From the NCBI GenBank assembly GCA_030345135.1, contig CP128386.1, positions 4,621,008 through 4,685,007 on the forward strand: a stretch of DNA of 64,000 nucleotides. The letters run 5' to 3'. The notes under the pieces were generated by a model. The model did not search any database and had not been told where the DNA came from. It was given only the letters and a program-made list of their open reading frames with translations. This stretch comes from Chitinophagaceae bacterium DXS. GTDB lineage: Bacteria; Bacteroidota; Bacteroidia; Chitinophagales; Chitinophagaceae. Position 1 is the first letter of the stretch, and every line of letters begins with the position of its first letter. Both the position numbers and the translations under genes were made by a program. Shown piece by piece: positions 53,297-62,061 of the stretch.

Positions 53297-54097
53297 TTAA
53301 AAATCTATTGTAAAATGTTGTTTCTCTTTGTTTTCTTTTCTGAAGAATACAATGCCGATAAAAAACAGGTCGATGCTTAAGGTTACTGCATTATGGTTCT
53401 TTACGTACTCCCATGCTTCCTCCATTTCGCTGCTCCAATGCACATCGTCAAAGATCAGTATACTGTATTCATGAATTTTCGGCAACAATGCATGAAAATA
53501 ATTGATCGTCGGATCTTTCCGGTGATTGCCATCAAGGAACGCAAAGTCAATTTTTTGAGGAATCGTCTGCAAGGCATTATCGAGTGTTTCATCAAAATTG
53601 CCCTGGATAATGCGAATGTTGTTAAGGTTGAGTGATTGGAAATTTTCTGACGCAACTTTTGCGATCTCAGAAGCTCCCTCCATCGTAACTACTTCAGCAT
53701 GTGTGTTGGCGCTTGCCATATATGAAGTGGTAATGCCAAGAGAAGTTCCAAGTTCAAGTATTGTGTTTGGTTGATAGTAATTCACCATTCTGAATAGTAA
53801 CTGGCTGAATTTGGCCGGCTTTAAAGCTGAATGAGCAATAGACGCAATGCTGCGCTGATAGTGGGAATTAACACGTGATCCCGCACCGAAATCTTCTATC
53901 ATTAAAACTGCCCGATCTTTTTTCAGCTTATCGCGAAGGCGCTCTATTGCATTAAAAGAATAGAAAGTTCTTTTGTCGTTTAATACTTGTGTAATAAAAT
54001 TGAAAACAAAAGGGGAGTGAACACCGTGCCCCTTGCCATTGGATGATTGAACCTTGTACCGTATGTATTTACGTAGCAACTGGAATTTTGAATACAT
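53297..54097 (-). CDS. Class I SAM-dependent methyltransferase, O-methyltransferase-like
   Basis: A 266-residue protein from the ATG at 54097 (MYSKFQLLRKYIRYKVQSSN); residues before it are unlike the family. SAM-binding features are TILELGTSLGITTSYMASAN (motif I), VVTMEGASEIAKVASENF, IDFAFLDGNHRKDPTINYF, and YSILIFDDVHWSSEMEEAWE. The GKGHGVHSPFVFNFI start is typical of a Bacteroidota O-methyltransferase group. Target not known. Confidence 0.82.
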   Translation of the reverse strand: MYSKFQLLRKYIRYKVQSSNGKGHGVHSPFVFNFITQVLNDKRTFYSFNAIERLRDKLKKDRAVLMIEDFGAGSRVNSHYQRSIASIAHSALKPAKFSQLLFRMVNYYQPNTILELGTSLGITTSYMASANTHAEVVTMEGASEIAKVASENFQSLNLNNIRIIQGNFDETLDNALQTIPQKIDFAFLDGNHRKDPTINYFHALLPKIHEYSILIFDDVHWSSEMEEAWEYVKNHNAVTLSIDLFFIGIVFFRKENKEKQHFTIDF

Positions 54098-54129
54098 TCG
54101 GCGAAGATAAGGTGAAAGCTGTCGGAGAG

Positions 54130-54332
54130 GGCAAAGTAAAAATTCAAAAGTCAAAAATCAAAAAGTTCGAGGGTAAGGCCGGCTGATTCAGTGAAATACG
54201 GCTTTGCAAAGTCAAAATTTAAAAGTCAAAATAAGAAAGCGAGCGAAGTGAAGTTTGAATCTGCGAAGAACGGTATCAAGATGATAGAGCCTGCTTGTGG
54301 CTGATAGCTGACAGCTGACAGCTGACAGCTCA
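54130..54332 (+). repeat. aagtcaa and agctgac heptad arrays ending in the folA stop
   Basis: 54137-54165 and 54211-54235 are attcaaa/agtcaaa heptads. 54300-54337 is about five agctgac/agctcac units; the unit agctcac at 54328-54334 contains the stop codon of folA. Confidence 0.87.
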
Positions 54333-54827
54333 CAGCCTTTCCCACACCTGGAAGCTGTAATCGTAGGCATGGTGCGTGTCTTTGAAAAAATCCTGATTGG
54401 AAGTAAGTTTGAATGTTGATTCGTCTATAACCGGGAAGAAAGTGTCAGCATCTTCAAATATGTGATGCACGCGGGTTATGTAGATCTTGTCTGCTGTCTT
54501 GATGGCTTCTTTGTAAATTTCACCGCCTCCAAGAATCATTAACTCTTTATAATCATTCTGCGCTGCAAGAAATTCCGCATCTCTAAGATTGCCCACGCTA
54601 ACAATACCATCACCTTTAATATCTTTTTGTCGTGTGATCACTATATTCATTCTGCCGTTTAGCGGTTTGCTGCAAAGCGATTCAAAGGTTTTTCTACCAT
54701 AAGCTACCGGCATGCCCCATGTGATATTCTTGAAAAATCTCATATCATTGGGTAATCGCCACAATAATTCATTATTTTTTCCAATCGCATTATTAGTAGA
54801 AGCCGCAACAACAAGAGATGTAGTCAT
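54330..54827 (-). CDS. folA: Dihydrofolate reductase
   Basis: A 165-residue DHFR that reduces dihydrofolate to tetrahydrofolate with NADPH and resupplies folate for the thymidylate synthase encoded ~730 bp upstream. Motifs are VVAASTNNAIGKNNELLWRL (substrate/NADPH site, Trp20-equivalent region), NDMRFFKNITWG (active-site acidic residue as Asp), and the NADPH loop AYGRKTFESL and ILGGGEIYKEA. The usual 'MGRKT' reads 'AYGRKT'; otherwise normal length and order. Confidence 0.93.
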   Translation of the reverse strand: MTTSLVVAASTNNAIGKNNELLWRLPNDMRFFKNITWGMPVAYGRKTFESLCSKPLNGRMNIVITRQKDIKGDGIVSVGNLRDAEFLAAQNDYKELMILGGGEIYKEAIKTADKIYITRVHHIFEDADTFFPVIDESTFKLTSNQDFFKDTHHAYDYSFQVWERL

Positions 54828-54829
54828 AT

Positions 54830-55064
54830 TATAGCTTTCAGCCGTCAGCTATCAGCTTTCAGCTTTTGGGTTGTAAAATCTCACTATTCTTCTAAAACAA
54901 GTTTATATAGCTTTCAGCTATTAGCTTTTTTGGCTGTAAAATCTTACTATTCTTTTAAACATGTGTATATATCTTATCCCTCAATTCTTCCTGTCTTACC
55001 AATCTTACGCGTCTTACGGTCTTACGATCTTACGATCTTACTGTCTTACTATCTTACTATCTTA
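54830..55064 (+). repeat. agctttc heptads and gtcttacg octads between folA and thyA
   Basis: 54832-54865 agctttc/agctatc heptads (complementary in type to the array at the other end of folA); 54900-54925 agcttt words; 54990-55064 about nine octads of gtcttacg/atcttact. The last octad contains the stop codon of thyA (55062-55064). Confidence 0.87.
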
Positions 55065-55859
55065 CACTGCAACCGGTGCCTTAATTGCCGCATGATGCTG
55101 ATAATTCTCCAATGTAAAATCTTCAAAATTAAAGCTGAAAATATCTTTCACTTCCGGGTTGATCTTCATCGTAGGAAGCGGATAGCATTCGCGTGATAAC
55201 TGAAGTTTGGCTTGTTCCAGGTGATTGTTGTAAAGATGGACATCGCCGAAGGTATGGACAAAATCACCGACCTCCAGGTCACAAACCTGTGCGATCATCA
55301 TGGTTAAAAGTGCGTAAGATGCAATGTTAAACGGAACACCGAGAAATACATCCGCACTTCTCTGGTAGAGCTGGCAGCTCAATTTTCCATCAGCAACATA
55401 AAATTGAAAAAGTGCATGACAAGGCATCAGCGCCATTTTGGGAAGATCTGCTACGTTCCAGGCACTGACTATAATGCGCCTGCTGTCAGGATTATTTTTC
55501 AGTTGCTTGATCACATCGCTGATCTGGTCGATTTCCAGCTGATTGTCGCCACCGGTCCATCTGCGCCACTGTTTTCCATAAACTGGTCCCAGTTCGCCAT
55601 TTTCATCAGCCCATTCGTCCCAGATACTTACGCCGTGATCTTTAAGATATTTAATGTTGGTTTCACCTTTCAGAAACCACAGCAATTCGTAAATAATACT
55701 TTTTACGTGAACCTTTTTTGTTGTCACTAACGGAAAGCCTTCTTTCAGGTTGAACCGCATCTGGTAACCAAAACAACTTAAAGTGCCCGTACCGGTGCGG
55801 TCGGTTTTAGAAGCGCCGTTATCAAGTATATATTGTAGTAATTGCTGGTATTGCTGCAT
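55062..55859 (-). CDS. thyA: Thymidylate synthase
   Basis: A 265-residue ThyA, which methylates dUMP to dTMP with methylene-tetrahydrofolate. The ATG at 55859 ([20 protein letters not shown]) gives the standard ThyA N terminus and length (264-265). Catalytic Cys lies in [16 protein letters not shown], followed by the dUMP-binding Arg/Ser in [20 protein letters not shown], and the C-terminal closing segment ends APVAV. Upstream of folA in the same direction, separated by ~230 bp of repeats. Confidence 0.96.
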   Translation of the reverse strand: MQQYQQLLQYILDNGASKTDRTGTGTLSCFGYQMRFNLKEGFPLVTTKKVHVKSIIYELLWFLKGETNIKYLKDHGVSIWDEWADENGELGPVYGKQWRRWTGGDNQLEIDQISDVIKQLKNNPDSRRIIVSAWNVADLPKMALMPCHALFQFYVADGKLSCQLYQRSADVFLGVPFNIASYALLTMMIAQVCDLEVGDFVHTFGDVHLYNNHLEQAKLQLSRECYPLPTMKINPEVKDIFSFNFEDFTLENYQHHAAIKAPVAV

Positions 55860-55911
55860 AATTTTAGTCTTTAGCTCAAAACGAAAAGAAACAAGTAACA
55901 ACTAACGCGTA

Positions 55912-57099
55912 TTACGAAGCCTTTCTTCTTTCCAGTTCCTTTTTTAATAAACCCAGTTCCCTGCCTGTTTGTCCGCTGATGCTCGTGTTCTCCTGTGCGC
56001 GACGCATAAGGTAAGGAATTACATCGTTAATCGGGCCGAAGGGAAGGTATTTACTCACCGCATAACCGGCTTTGGCCAGGTTGAAGGTAATGTTATCGCT
56101 CATGCCATACAGCTGAGAGAAATGAACATTCGGGTGATTGTGTTTCCAGCCTTTTTCGTCGAGTAACCTGGCTGCCAGCATGTTGCTTGCTTCATTGTGA
56201 GAAGCTACGATGGCAGCTATTTTATCCAGGTGCTCAATACAAAATGTCACAGCAGCATCGTAGTCGCGGTCTGTCGCTTCTTTATCAGGCTGAATAGGAG
56301 AAGGGTAGCCCATTTCCAGTGCGCGGGCTCTTTCTTTTTCCATATAAGCGCCACGAACCAGTTTCACGCCAAGAATAAAATCCTGCTGCTGAGCTATCTG
56401 GTATGACATTTTCAAAAAGTTGAGCCTGTCGTGACGGTACATTTGTATGGTATTGAAAACGATGGCTTTATCCTTATTGAATATTTCCATCATTTCCATG
56501 GTAAGTCTGTCAACAGGGTCCTGTATCCAGCTTTCTTCAGCATCAATCAGCACTCCAATTCCCTTTTCGGCGGCATCTTCACAAATACGGAACATTCTTT
56601 CACGAACCTTGTTCCATTCCGCCATCTCTTCTTCATGATCATGTATGCCACTTCTTAAACGAGGAGCTTCGTTCAGGGTTTGCAGCAGACCGAAACGTGC
56701 AATTCCGGTTACTTTTACACTTATGAATGGCACATTTTTGCGTGATGCTGCAAAATCTATCACTTTGATAAATTCTTCAGTGGCATGCTCAAAACTTTCT
56801 TCGCCTTCCTTGCCTTCAACCCCGTAGTCCAGAATGACATTTACATTATAGTTGCCAAGCATATCACTGATGGCAGAAGTTTCGTTGAGCGTTTCGCCAC
56901 CCACAAAATGCTTGAAAATGGTTTTTCTTACGATCCCCTTTATTGGTAAACCGGTTTTCATAATGAAGGGTGTAAGGCGTGCCCCAAAAGTTACAAACAT
57001 AGGGTAATGCATGGTTTGTAATAGCCTTTTGGCGCTTTTTAGTTCTTTGTAGGACTTGTACGCGAATGCGGTTTCTGTGTTGTCAAAAGATAGATCCAT
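55912..57099 (-). CDS. Proline dehydrogenase
   Basis: A 395-residue FAD enzyme oxidising proline to pyrroline-5-carboxylate, first step of proline catabolism. TIM-barrel segments include GIGVLIDAEESWIQDPVDRL, LGVKLVRGAYMEKERARALE and YLPFGPINDVIPYLMRRAQE, the last carrying the R-x-x-x-x-N-T-S arginine/aspartate region of PRODH (RRAQENTSI). No pyrroline-5-carboxylate dehydrogenase is fused or adjacent. It starts at 57099 (MDLSFDNTETAFAYKSYKEL). Confidence 0.93.
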   Translation of the reverse strand: MDLSFDNTETAFAYKSYKELKSAKRLLQTMHYPMFVTFGARLTPFIMKTGLPIKGIVRKTIFKHFVGGETLNETSAISDMLGNYNVNVILDYGVEGKEGEESFEHATEEFIKVIDFAASRKNVPFISVKVTGIARFGLLQTLNEAPRLRSGIHDHEEEMAEWNKVRERMFRICEDAAEKGIGVLIDAEESWIQDPVDRLTMEMMEIFNKDKAIVFNTIQMYRHDRLNFLKMSYQIAQQQDFILGVKLVRGAYMEKERARALEMGYPSPIQPDKEATDRDYDAAVTFCIEHLDKIAAIVASHNEASNMLAARLLDEKGWKHNHPNVHFSQLYGMSDNITFNLAKAGYAVSKYLPFGPINDVIPYLMRRAQENTSISGQTGRELGLLKKELERRKAS

Positions 57100-57159
57100 A
57101 TCATGCTGCTTTCCAGCTGCGAATATCGGTAGACTGTTGTTAAGTAAAAAATGAAATAT

Positions 57160-57579
57160 GAAAATGTATTATGTACAATGTACGATATATGGTGTACGAT
57201 GTACGATGTAAATCAACGCCGGAGCCTAGTGCTATTTATGACGTTTTAAGTACGAAGTACGGTACGAAGTACGGCAGGTGCGGCAGCGTGAGCAAAGAAC
57301 GGATTAATAATTGTGCGGTCAGCGGCCTGATATGATGTTTTAAGTACGAAGTACGAGGTACGAAGTACGTCAGGTGCGACAACGTGAGTTAATAATGAAC
57401 TGCGAATCGTTCGGTCTGGGACGGATTTCTTTGGCAAGCTTACGGACACTTACACCTCAAACCTCAAACCTCAAACCTTACACCTTACGCCTGAAACCTG
57501 ATACCTGATGGCTGATAGCTGATAGCTAATAGCTAATGGCTCACAGCTCACTGCTGATAGCTAACAGCTTTCCGCTATC
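57160..57579 (+). repeat. Large composite of heptad arrays before the thioesterase gene
   Basis: 57172-57215 tacgatg heptads. 57244-57292 and 57337-57390 are two copies of a ~95-bp unit (acgaagt heptads plus aggtgcgacaacgtgag). 57454-57579 is eighteen consecutive heptads without a phase break, passing from acctcaa through acctgat and agctaat to agctttc, every unit with CT at positions 3-4. The last unit, cgctatc, overlaps the -7 box. Confidence 0.93.
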
Positions 57580-57583
57580 TTCG
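57576..57583 (+). promoter_or_regulatory. -7 box (TATCTTCG) for the thioesterase gene, overlapping the last heptad
   Basis: TATCTTCG (TAnnTTCG) lies 15 nt before the ATG at 57598, with its TA at positions 4-5 of the final heptad, the same register as at sdaA. Confidence 0.5.
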
Positions 57584-57597
57584 CACAAATTTTAATA

Positions 57598-58116
57598 ATG
57601 GAAGAAAAAAGAGCCTCAGATAGTTTTACTATTATGAATGAGCTTGTGCTACCTAACGACACCAACGTTTTTGGAAATCTGATGGGGGGAAGGTTAATGT
57701 ACTGGATGGATATTGCTGCCGCAATGGCTGCCGGCAAACACTGCAATGCACCCTGCATGACTGCCAGTGTTGACAATCTGAGTTTTAAAAATCCGATAAA
57801 ACTTGGAAATATTGTACATATAGAAGCGAAGATCTCAAGGGCTTTTAATACATCTATGGAAATTCACCTGCGTGTTTGGGGTGAAGATTCGCTGCATCAA
57901 TATTCATACGAAAGCAATGAGGCTTATTTCACTTTCGTGGCGCTGGATCCCAACGGTAAACCAAGGCCGGTACCTGCTGTTATCCCTGAAACAGAAGTAG
58001 AAAAGAAATTATATGATGGCGCTTTAAGAAGAAGGCAACTTCGTCTTGTACTTGCCGGCAAAATGAAACCGGATGATGCGGTTGAGCTGAAGGCGTTTTT
58101 TGTGCAGGCGCAGTAG
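57598..58116 (+). CDS. Hotdog-fold acyl-CoA thioesterase
   Basis: A 172-residue acyl-CoA hydrolase of the YciA/BFIT group, splitting acyl-CoA to free acid and CoA. The N-terminal strand-helix pair reads VLPNDTNVFGNLMGGRLMYW with the active-site Asn/Asp region, followed by MDIAAAMAAGKHCNAPCMTA, ASVDNLSFKNPIKLGNIVHI and TFVALDPNGKPRPVPAVIPE. Single hotdog domain. Acyl chain preference unknown. Confidence 0.92.
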   Translation: MEEKRASDSFTIMNELVLPNDTNVFGNLMGGRLMYWMDIAAAMAAGKHCNAPCMTASVDNLSFKNPIKLGNIVHIEAKISRAFNTSMEIHLRVWGEDSLHQYSYESNEAYFTFVALDPNGKPRPVPAVIPETEVEKKLYDGALRRRQLRLVLAGKMKPDDAVELKAFFVQAQ

Positions 58117-58287
58117 GAAGCTTAAAGCCTAAAGCTTAAAGCTTAAAGCCTAAAGCAAGGTGCAAGTTGTACGATGTGCTTTTAGTTTTAAGAATAAGTG
58201 AAATCATCGAAAGCGGAAAATTTTCTGAAGGGTCAGGAACATTAGGTTTGTAAATCGTACATCGTACACCGTACATCGTACATTGAA
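58117..58287 (+). repeat. aaagcct/aaagctt heptads and gtacatc heptads
   Basis: 58118-58155 is five to six aaagctt/aaagcct heptads, starting right after the thioesterase stop. 58251-58283 is gtacatc/gtacacc heptads at the 3' end of the convergent FAD gene. Confidence 0.87.
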
Positions 58288-59487
58288 TCATCTCTCAAAG
58301 CCAAACACATTCTTCCCCCTCTTTCCTCGGCAAATGAAATCCCTGATCATTTGTGCGGCGATTACGCTGAATGTTATGCCATTGCCGCCGAAGCCGAGCG
58401 CGAAATAAGTATGGGGATGTTGTTTTACACTACCGATATATGGAAGGCCGTCTTTCGTAGAAGCAAAAGTTCCTGCCCACTGAAAATCTGTTTTAAAAGG
58501 AATATCCGGAAACAACGATGCAAAGCTTCTCTCCAGTTGTTTGGTTTTCTGTGGAATCAAGGCGTCTCTTTTTTTTGATCCCCTGAAATACTCATCCTTT
58601 CCGCCAATTACGATCCGGTTTGTGGCGGTTGTGCGCAAATAGAGATACGGGACAGCAGTTTCCCAGATTAGTGAATTCCTGTGCCAGAACTTACTATTGT
58701 TAAATGGTTCGCTGATGATGGCGTAAGTTGAATGCAGCGTTTGCACTTTTTGCCGGATATATTGTTGCGCTTCATAGCCGCAGGCAATAACCAGTTTTTT
58801 TGCCCTGATCTTTTTTTGAGAATCAGTAATCAGTTCCACTCCACGTTTGACATGGTGAATTTCTTCAACTTTTGTATGATCATAAATGCGAACGGATTTT
58901 TTTATGCAACTATTAAGTAAGGCATGCGTTAGTGCATAGGCATCAATCTCCGCTGCATCCCTGGAAAGAATGCCTCCGCCTTTTCTAAAGCCGAATTTAT
59001 TCTGGATATCAATATCACTCAGCCATTCTACTTTAATACCTGCTGCTTTTCTTGCATTGTACTCAGCTTCCAACGCGGGAACATGTTTTTGCGTTGATGC
59101 AAATTGAAAGCTGTTTCGTTTTTTAAACGAGGTCTCATCTTTCAGATGATGAATAATTTCTTCCAGATCATAAATGGATTGTCTGCACACCAGGTAACTT
59201 TCTATTGCTGCGGACTCCCCAACTTTTTCTTTAAGCTTAACCAAAGACGTGTCAATTTCATATTGAAGCAGTGATGTGCTTGCGGCTGTACTTCCCGTTC
59301 CAACATGGCGCTTGTCAACAATTGTTACATCAAATCCTGCTTTATTCAAATGGTAAGCAACAAGGCTGCCAGTTACCCCTGCGCCAATAATTGCCACATC
59401 TGTAGAAACGTTTTCATTTAGGGATGGATAACTTTTCATCAGGCCATGTTCCAATAGCCAGTAAGGATAATCCGATCGTAGATCCAT
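58288..59487 (-). CDS. FAD-dependent oxidoreductase of the DAO family
   Basis: A 399-residue flavoprotein. The ATG at 59487 (MDLRSDYPYWLLEHGLM) is chosen; the frame upstream has no typical features. FAD-binding GxGxxG is in DVAIIGAGVTGSLVAYHLNK with the partner acidic residue in DVTIVDKRHVGTGSTAAST, and the C-terminal FAD contact is in FALGFGGNGITFSVIAAQ. It resembles 'gamma-glutamylputrescine/glycine oxidase'-type enzymes; the C-terminal Rieske domain seen in some relatives is absent. Substrate unknown. Confidence 0.87.
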   Translation of the reverse strand: MDLRSDYPYWLLEHGLMKSYPSLNENVSTDVAIIGAGVTGSLVAYHLNKAGFDVTIVDKRHVGTGSTAASTSLLQYEIDTSLVKLKEKVGESAAIESYLVCRQSIYDLEEIIHHLKDETSFKKRNSFQFASTQKHVPALEAEYNARKAAGIKVEWLSDIDIQNKFGFRKGGGILSRDAAEIDAYALTHALLNSCIKKSVRIYDHTKVEEIHHVKRGVELITDSQKKIRAKKLVIACGYEAQQYIRQKVQTLHSTYAIISEPFNNSKFWHRNSLIWETAVPYLYLRTTATNRIVIGGKDEYFRGSKKRDALIPQKTKQLERSFASLFPDIPFKTDFQWAGTFASTKDGLPYIGSVKQHPHTYFALGFGGNGITFSVIAAQMIRDFICRGKRGKNVFGFER

Positions 59488-59635
59488 TTTACACGTTATT
59501 GTGGTTAATAATACACATAATGGTACACTGTTAATCAATTTACGGTAATAAAACATCTGTTTCCGGCTTTGCATCAAAACTGGCAATATTTTTTATTACA
59601 GTATTCATATTGTTTAAAATTAAAATTGTATCACT

Positions 59636-59791
59636 ATGAGAAGTATATTGTACGTAGTGGCTGTTATTCTTGTTATAGGTTGGTTGCTGGGATTTTTTGT
59701 ATATAGCGCCGGAGGTTTGATCCATATTCTTTTGGTGCTGGCAATTATATCAATCCTGCTCTCATTTATTAACAGGGGACCAAGTGTTTAA
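59636..59791 (+). CDS. lmo0937-family small membrane protein
   Basis: A 51-residue protein, MRSILYVVAVILVIGWLLGF then FVYSAGGLIHILLVLAIISI and a short polar end (NRGPSV). Two hydrophobic helices separated by a Gly-rich turn (YSAGGLIHILLVLA) match the lmo0937/DUF5670 family, tiny membrane proteins frequent in Bacteroidota and often stress-induced. It lies between the FAD gene (divergent) and the MscS gene (convergent). Function unknown, identity clear. Confidence 0.85.
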   Translation: MRSILYVVAVILVIGWLLGFFVYSAGGLIHILLVLAIISILLSFINRGPSV

Positions 59792-59819
59792 TGTCGCTCT
59801 GGCCACATTCACTGTTTTT

Positions 59820-59846
59820 ACCGGGCATGATCAGGTTATGCCCGGT
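59820..59846. other. Perfect 9-bp hairpin at the end of the MscS gene
   Basis: accgggcat/atgcccggt with a 9-nt loop, overlapping the last codons of the MscS gene. No clear T-run on either strand, so a weak or non-canonical terminator for the two convergent genes. Confidence 0.55.
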
Positions 59847-60619
59847 AATTTAATTCCAGCAGAAACGAGCGCGTTTATTAAGAGCCTTTGAACTGCAAAT
59901 CTGCTTTCCTCAAACTGGTCGGCGTCAACCCACGCCTGGGTACGTATCCGGTATCCATCAGGTTCTATTAAAGAGATTCCTATTTCAGGTACAGGGTCAT
60001 CCTTTACTTTGTCTGATTTTGCAAGTGCATCCTGTATAATTGATCTGATTTTCTCGAAGTCAAAGCTAAAGTTGAACTTAAATTCAACGTCCATTCTTCT
60101 TATGCCATTTTTACTGATGTTTACAATTACTTCGTTAGAGAGCTTGCTATTGGGGATAATCACTGTTTTATTATCCAATGTTATAATAACGGTATAGAAA
60201 AGCTGAATAGAATTAACAATCCCATCCTGACCCTGTGCAACAATATTATCGCCAATCTTATACGGCTTTAGCAATAAAATAAGAATGCCACTGGTAAAAT
60301 TCTGAAGTGTACCGGAAAGAGCCAGCCCAAATGCAACACCGAGGGCGCCTACAAATGCCGCAAAAATGGTCATTTTTACCCCGATGACCTGCATTACGGC
60401 AAGAATTACAACAATTTGTAAAACAGTCGTTATGAGGCTGAGTAAAAACGGCTTCAACGATGAGTCTACTTCGTGTTTTGAAATCATATTGCTGAACCAT
60501 CGCTTCAAAAGGCGAATGGTCCAGAATCCAATGACGAGCAGAACAAGTCCTATGAGAACTTTGGGTCCGACGTTGGATATCCAGTTAACAAACTTGCTGT
60601 AGAAAGTGTGGAAATTCAT
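59831..60619 (-). CDS. MscS-type mechanosensitive channel
   Basis: A 262-residue small-conductance channel that opens on membrane tension in hypo-osmotic shock. Three helices: VLIGLVLLVIGFWTIRLLKR, LLSLITTVLQIVVILAVMQV, and the pore-lining TM3 MTIFAAFVGALGVAFGLALS with its Gly/Ala pattern. Then the beta domain (KIGDNIVAQGQDGIVNSIQL, TVIIPNSKLSNEVIVNIS) and C-terminal alpha-beta domain. Near the size of E. coli MscS (286). Confidence 0.94.
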   Translation of the reverse strand: MNFHTFYSKFVNWISNVGPKVLIGLVLLVIGFWTIRLLKRWFSNMISKHEVDSSLKPFLLSLITTVLQIVVILAVMQVIGVKMTIFAAFVGALGVAFGLALSGTLQNFTSGILILLLKPYKIGDNIVAQGQDGIVNSIQLFYTVIITLDNKTVIIPNSKLSNEVIVNISKNGIRRMDVEFKFNFSFDFEKIRSIIQDALAKSDKVKDDPVPEIGISLIEPDGYRIRTQAWVDADQFEESRFAVQRLLINALVSAGIKLPGIT

Positions 60620-60826
60620 GCTGGTTTTTCGATACTACTTTGAAAATTATGCCAGATGTAAAGGGCAGGATGCTTCTGATGATCGCACCTGGAAATGTAT
60701 TTAGAAACAAGAGAATGTGTGGCTGTGGCCTCTTGCAGGGACTTATTCGTTCTTAAGATCCTGTTGAAACACACTTGATTTCTGTTTGGCATAATAGCTG
60801 TGAAAAAGAAACTATAAACTATTACC

Positions 60827-61174
60827 ATGAAAAGTTCCACAGAAGAAATGAATACACCGGTCCAGATTATTGAACGGTTAAGAAAAAATGGTTATGATCA
60901 CGAATTCAGATGGAAACCCGGCGGGTTGGCTATAGAGGATAAACTGTACAAACCAAGTCAGCTGAAAATTATTAAAACCTACAGGTTTGAAGGTTTTTCT
61001 GATCCGTCTGATATGTCTGTAATATATGTTATTGAAGCAGATGATCATACAATCGGCTGGAGTATGGATGCCTATGGCGCTTACAGCAGTCATGAAGATG
61101 AAGCCGGTTATGATAACATTATGCGAATGATACCTGTTGAAGGAAGAGATGAGCAACTGTTATTCAAGGTATAA
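60827..61174 (+). CDS. Unknown protein, family often mislabelled phosphoribosylpyrophosphate synthetase
   Basis: A 115-residue soluble protein: VQIIERLRKNGYDHEFRWKP, LYKPSQLKIIKTYRFEGFSD, SDMSVIYVIEADDHTIGWSM, DAYGAYSS. This is a family I know in Bacteroidota with the pattern L-x-x-x-G-Y-x-x-[DE]F ... YRFEGxS[DN]P.D.SV.Y ... DAYG.Y. It is sometimes named after PRPP synthetase but lacks its PRPP and ATP sites. Function unknown. It is upstream of, and close to, the SDR gene. Confidence 0.78.
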   Translation: MKSSTEEMNTPVQIIERLRKNGYDHEFRWKPGGLAIEDKLYKPSQLKIIKTYRFEGFSDPSDMSVIYVIEADDHTIGWSMDAYGAYSSHEDEAGYDNIMRMIPVEGRDEQLLFKV

Positions 61175-61197
61175 GATTATCACTATAATTATCCTGT

Positions 61198-62061
61198 ATG
61201 CAAAAAGCAAAACCACCTAAAAAACAGCGGCCGGAACAAAAGATCAGAAGCAGACAGGGCAAGGAGGAAAAAATGACTCCGGAACCGGTTTATTACAAGG
61301 AAAATCGGGATAAAAAGTTATTGGGCAAAGTGATCCTGATTACCGGAGGAGACAGTGGGATAGGACGCGCAGTTGCAGTGGCCTGCGCACAGGAAGGGGC
61401 TGATATTGCCATTGTTTATAAAGAAGACGATAGAGATGCAAAAGTCACTAAAAGCGAAGTAGAACTCCAGGACAGGGCATGCCTGATTTTACGCGCAAAT
61501 ATCACCTCTCCGGCTAATTGCAAAAAGGTTATTGAGAAAGTGACCGGCCATTTTCAAAAACTGGATGTGCTTATCAATAATGCTGCGGTTCAGTTTCCTC
61601 AAAAAGAACTGTCCGCCATTACCGAAAAGCAATTGCTAACGACATTCCAGACGAATATATTCTCACAGTTTTACATGTGCCAGGCTGCTGAACCTTATTT
61701 AAAAAAGGGTAGCTCAATTATTAATACTACTTCTGTTACAGCTTATCGCGGCAGCAATCATTTGCTGGATTATTCAGCAACGAAAGGAGCCATCGTTACT
61801 TTCACAAGATCACTGAGTGCATATTTTGTTGATAAGGGTGTGCGTGTCAATGGCGTAGCGCCCGGCCCCATCTGGACTCCGCTAATTCCGACAACATTTG
61901 ATCCCGGACATGTCGCCAGCTTTGGTTCGGAAGTACCTATGGCCAGGGCTGGGCAGCCTGTGGAAGTTGCAGGTTGTTATGTTTTTCTCGCCAGCGATGA
62001 TAGCAGCTACATGACCGGCCAGGTGCTTCATCCGAATGGGGGAGAGATTATTAATGGGTAG
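61198..62061 (+). CDS. SDR-family oxidoreductase (general-stress-protein-39-like)
   Basis: A 287-residue short-chain dehydrogenase with a ~40-residue basic N-terminal lead (PPKKQRPEQKIRSRQGKEEK) before the Rossmann fold. NAD(P) motif TGGDSGIGRAVAVACAQEGA, NNAAVQFPQ, and catalytic Ser-Tyr-Lys in INTTSVTAYRGSNHLLDYSA / YSATKGA. PGPIWTPLIPTTFD and the C-terminal HPNGGEIING match the YghA/GSP39 subgroup. Substrate unknown; placed among stress-type genes. Confidence 0.92.
   Translation: MQKAKPPKKQRPEQKIRSRQGKEEKMTPEPVYYKENRDKKLLGKVILITGGDSGIGRAVAVACAQEGADIAIVYKEDDRDAKVTKSEVELQDRACLILRANITSPANCKKVIEKVTGHFQKLDVLINNAAVQFPQKELSAITEKQLLTTFQTNIFSQFYMCQAAEPYLKKGSSIINTTSVTAYRGSNHLLDYSATKGAIVTFTRSLSAYFVDKGVRVNGVAPGPIWTPLIPTTFDPGHVASFGSEVPMARAGQPVEVAGCYVFLASDDSSYMTGQVLHPNGGEIING

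Noticed and set aside
59540-59725. 61-residue minus-strand frame upstream of the FAD gene
   Set aside because: Antisense to the well-supported lmo0937-like gene.
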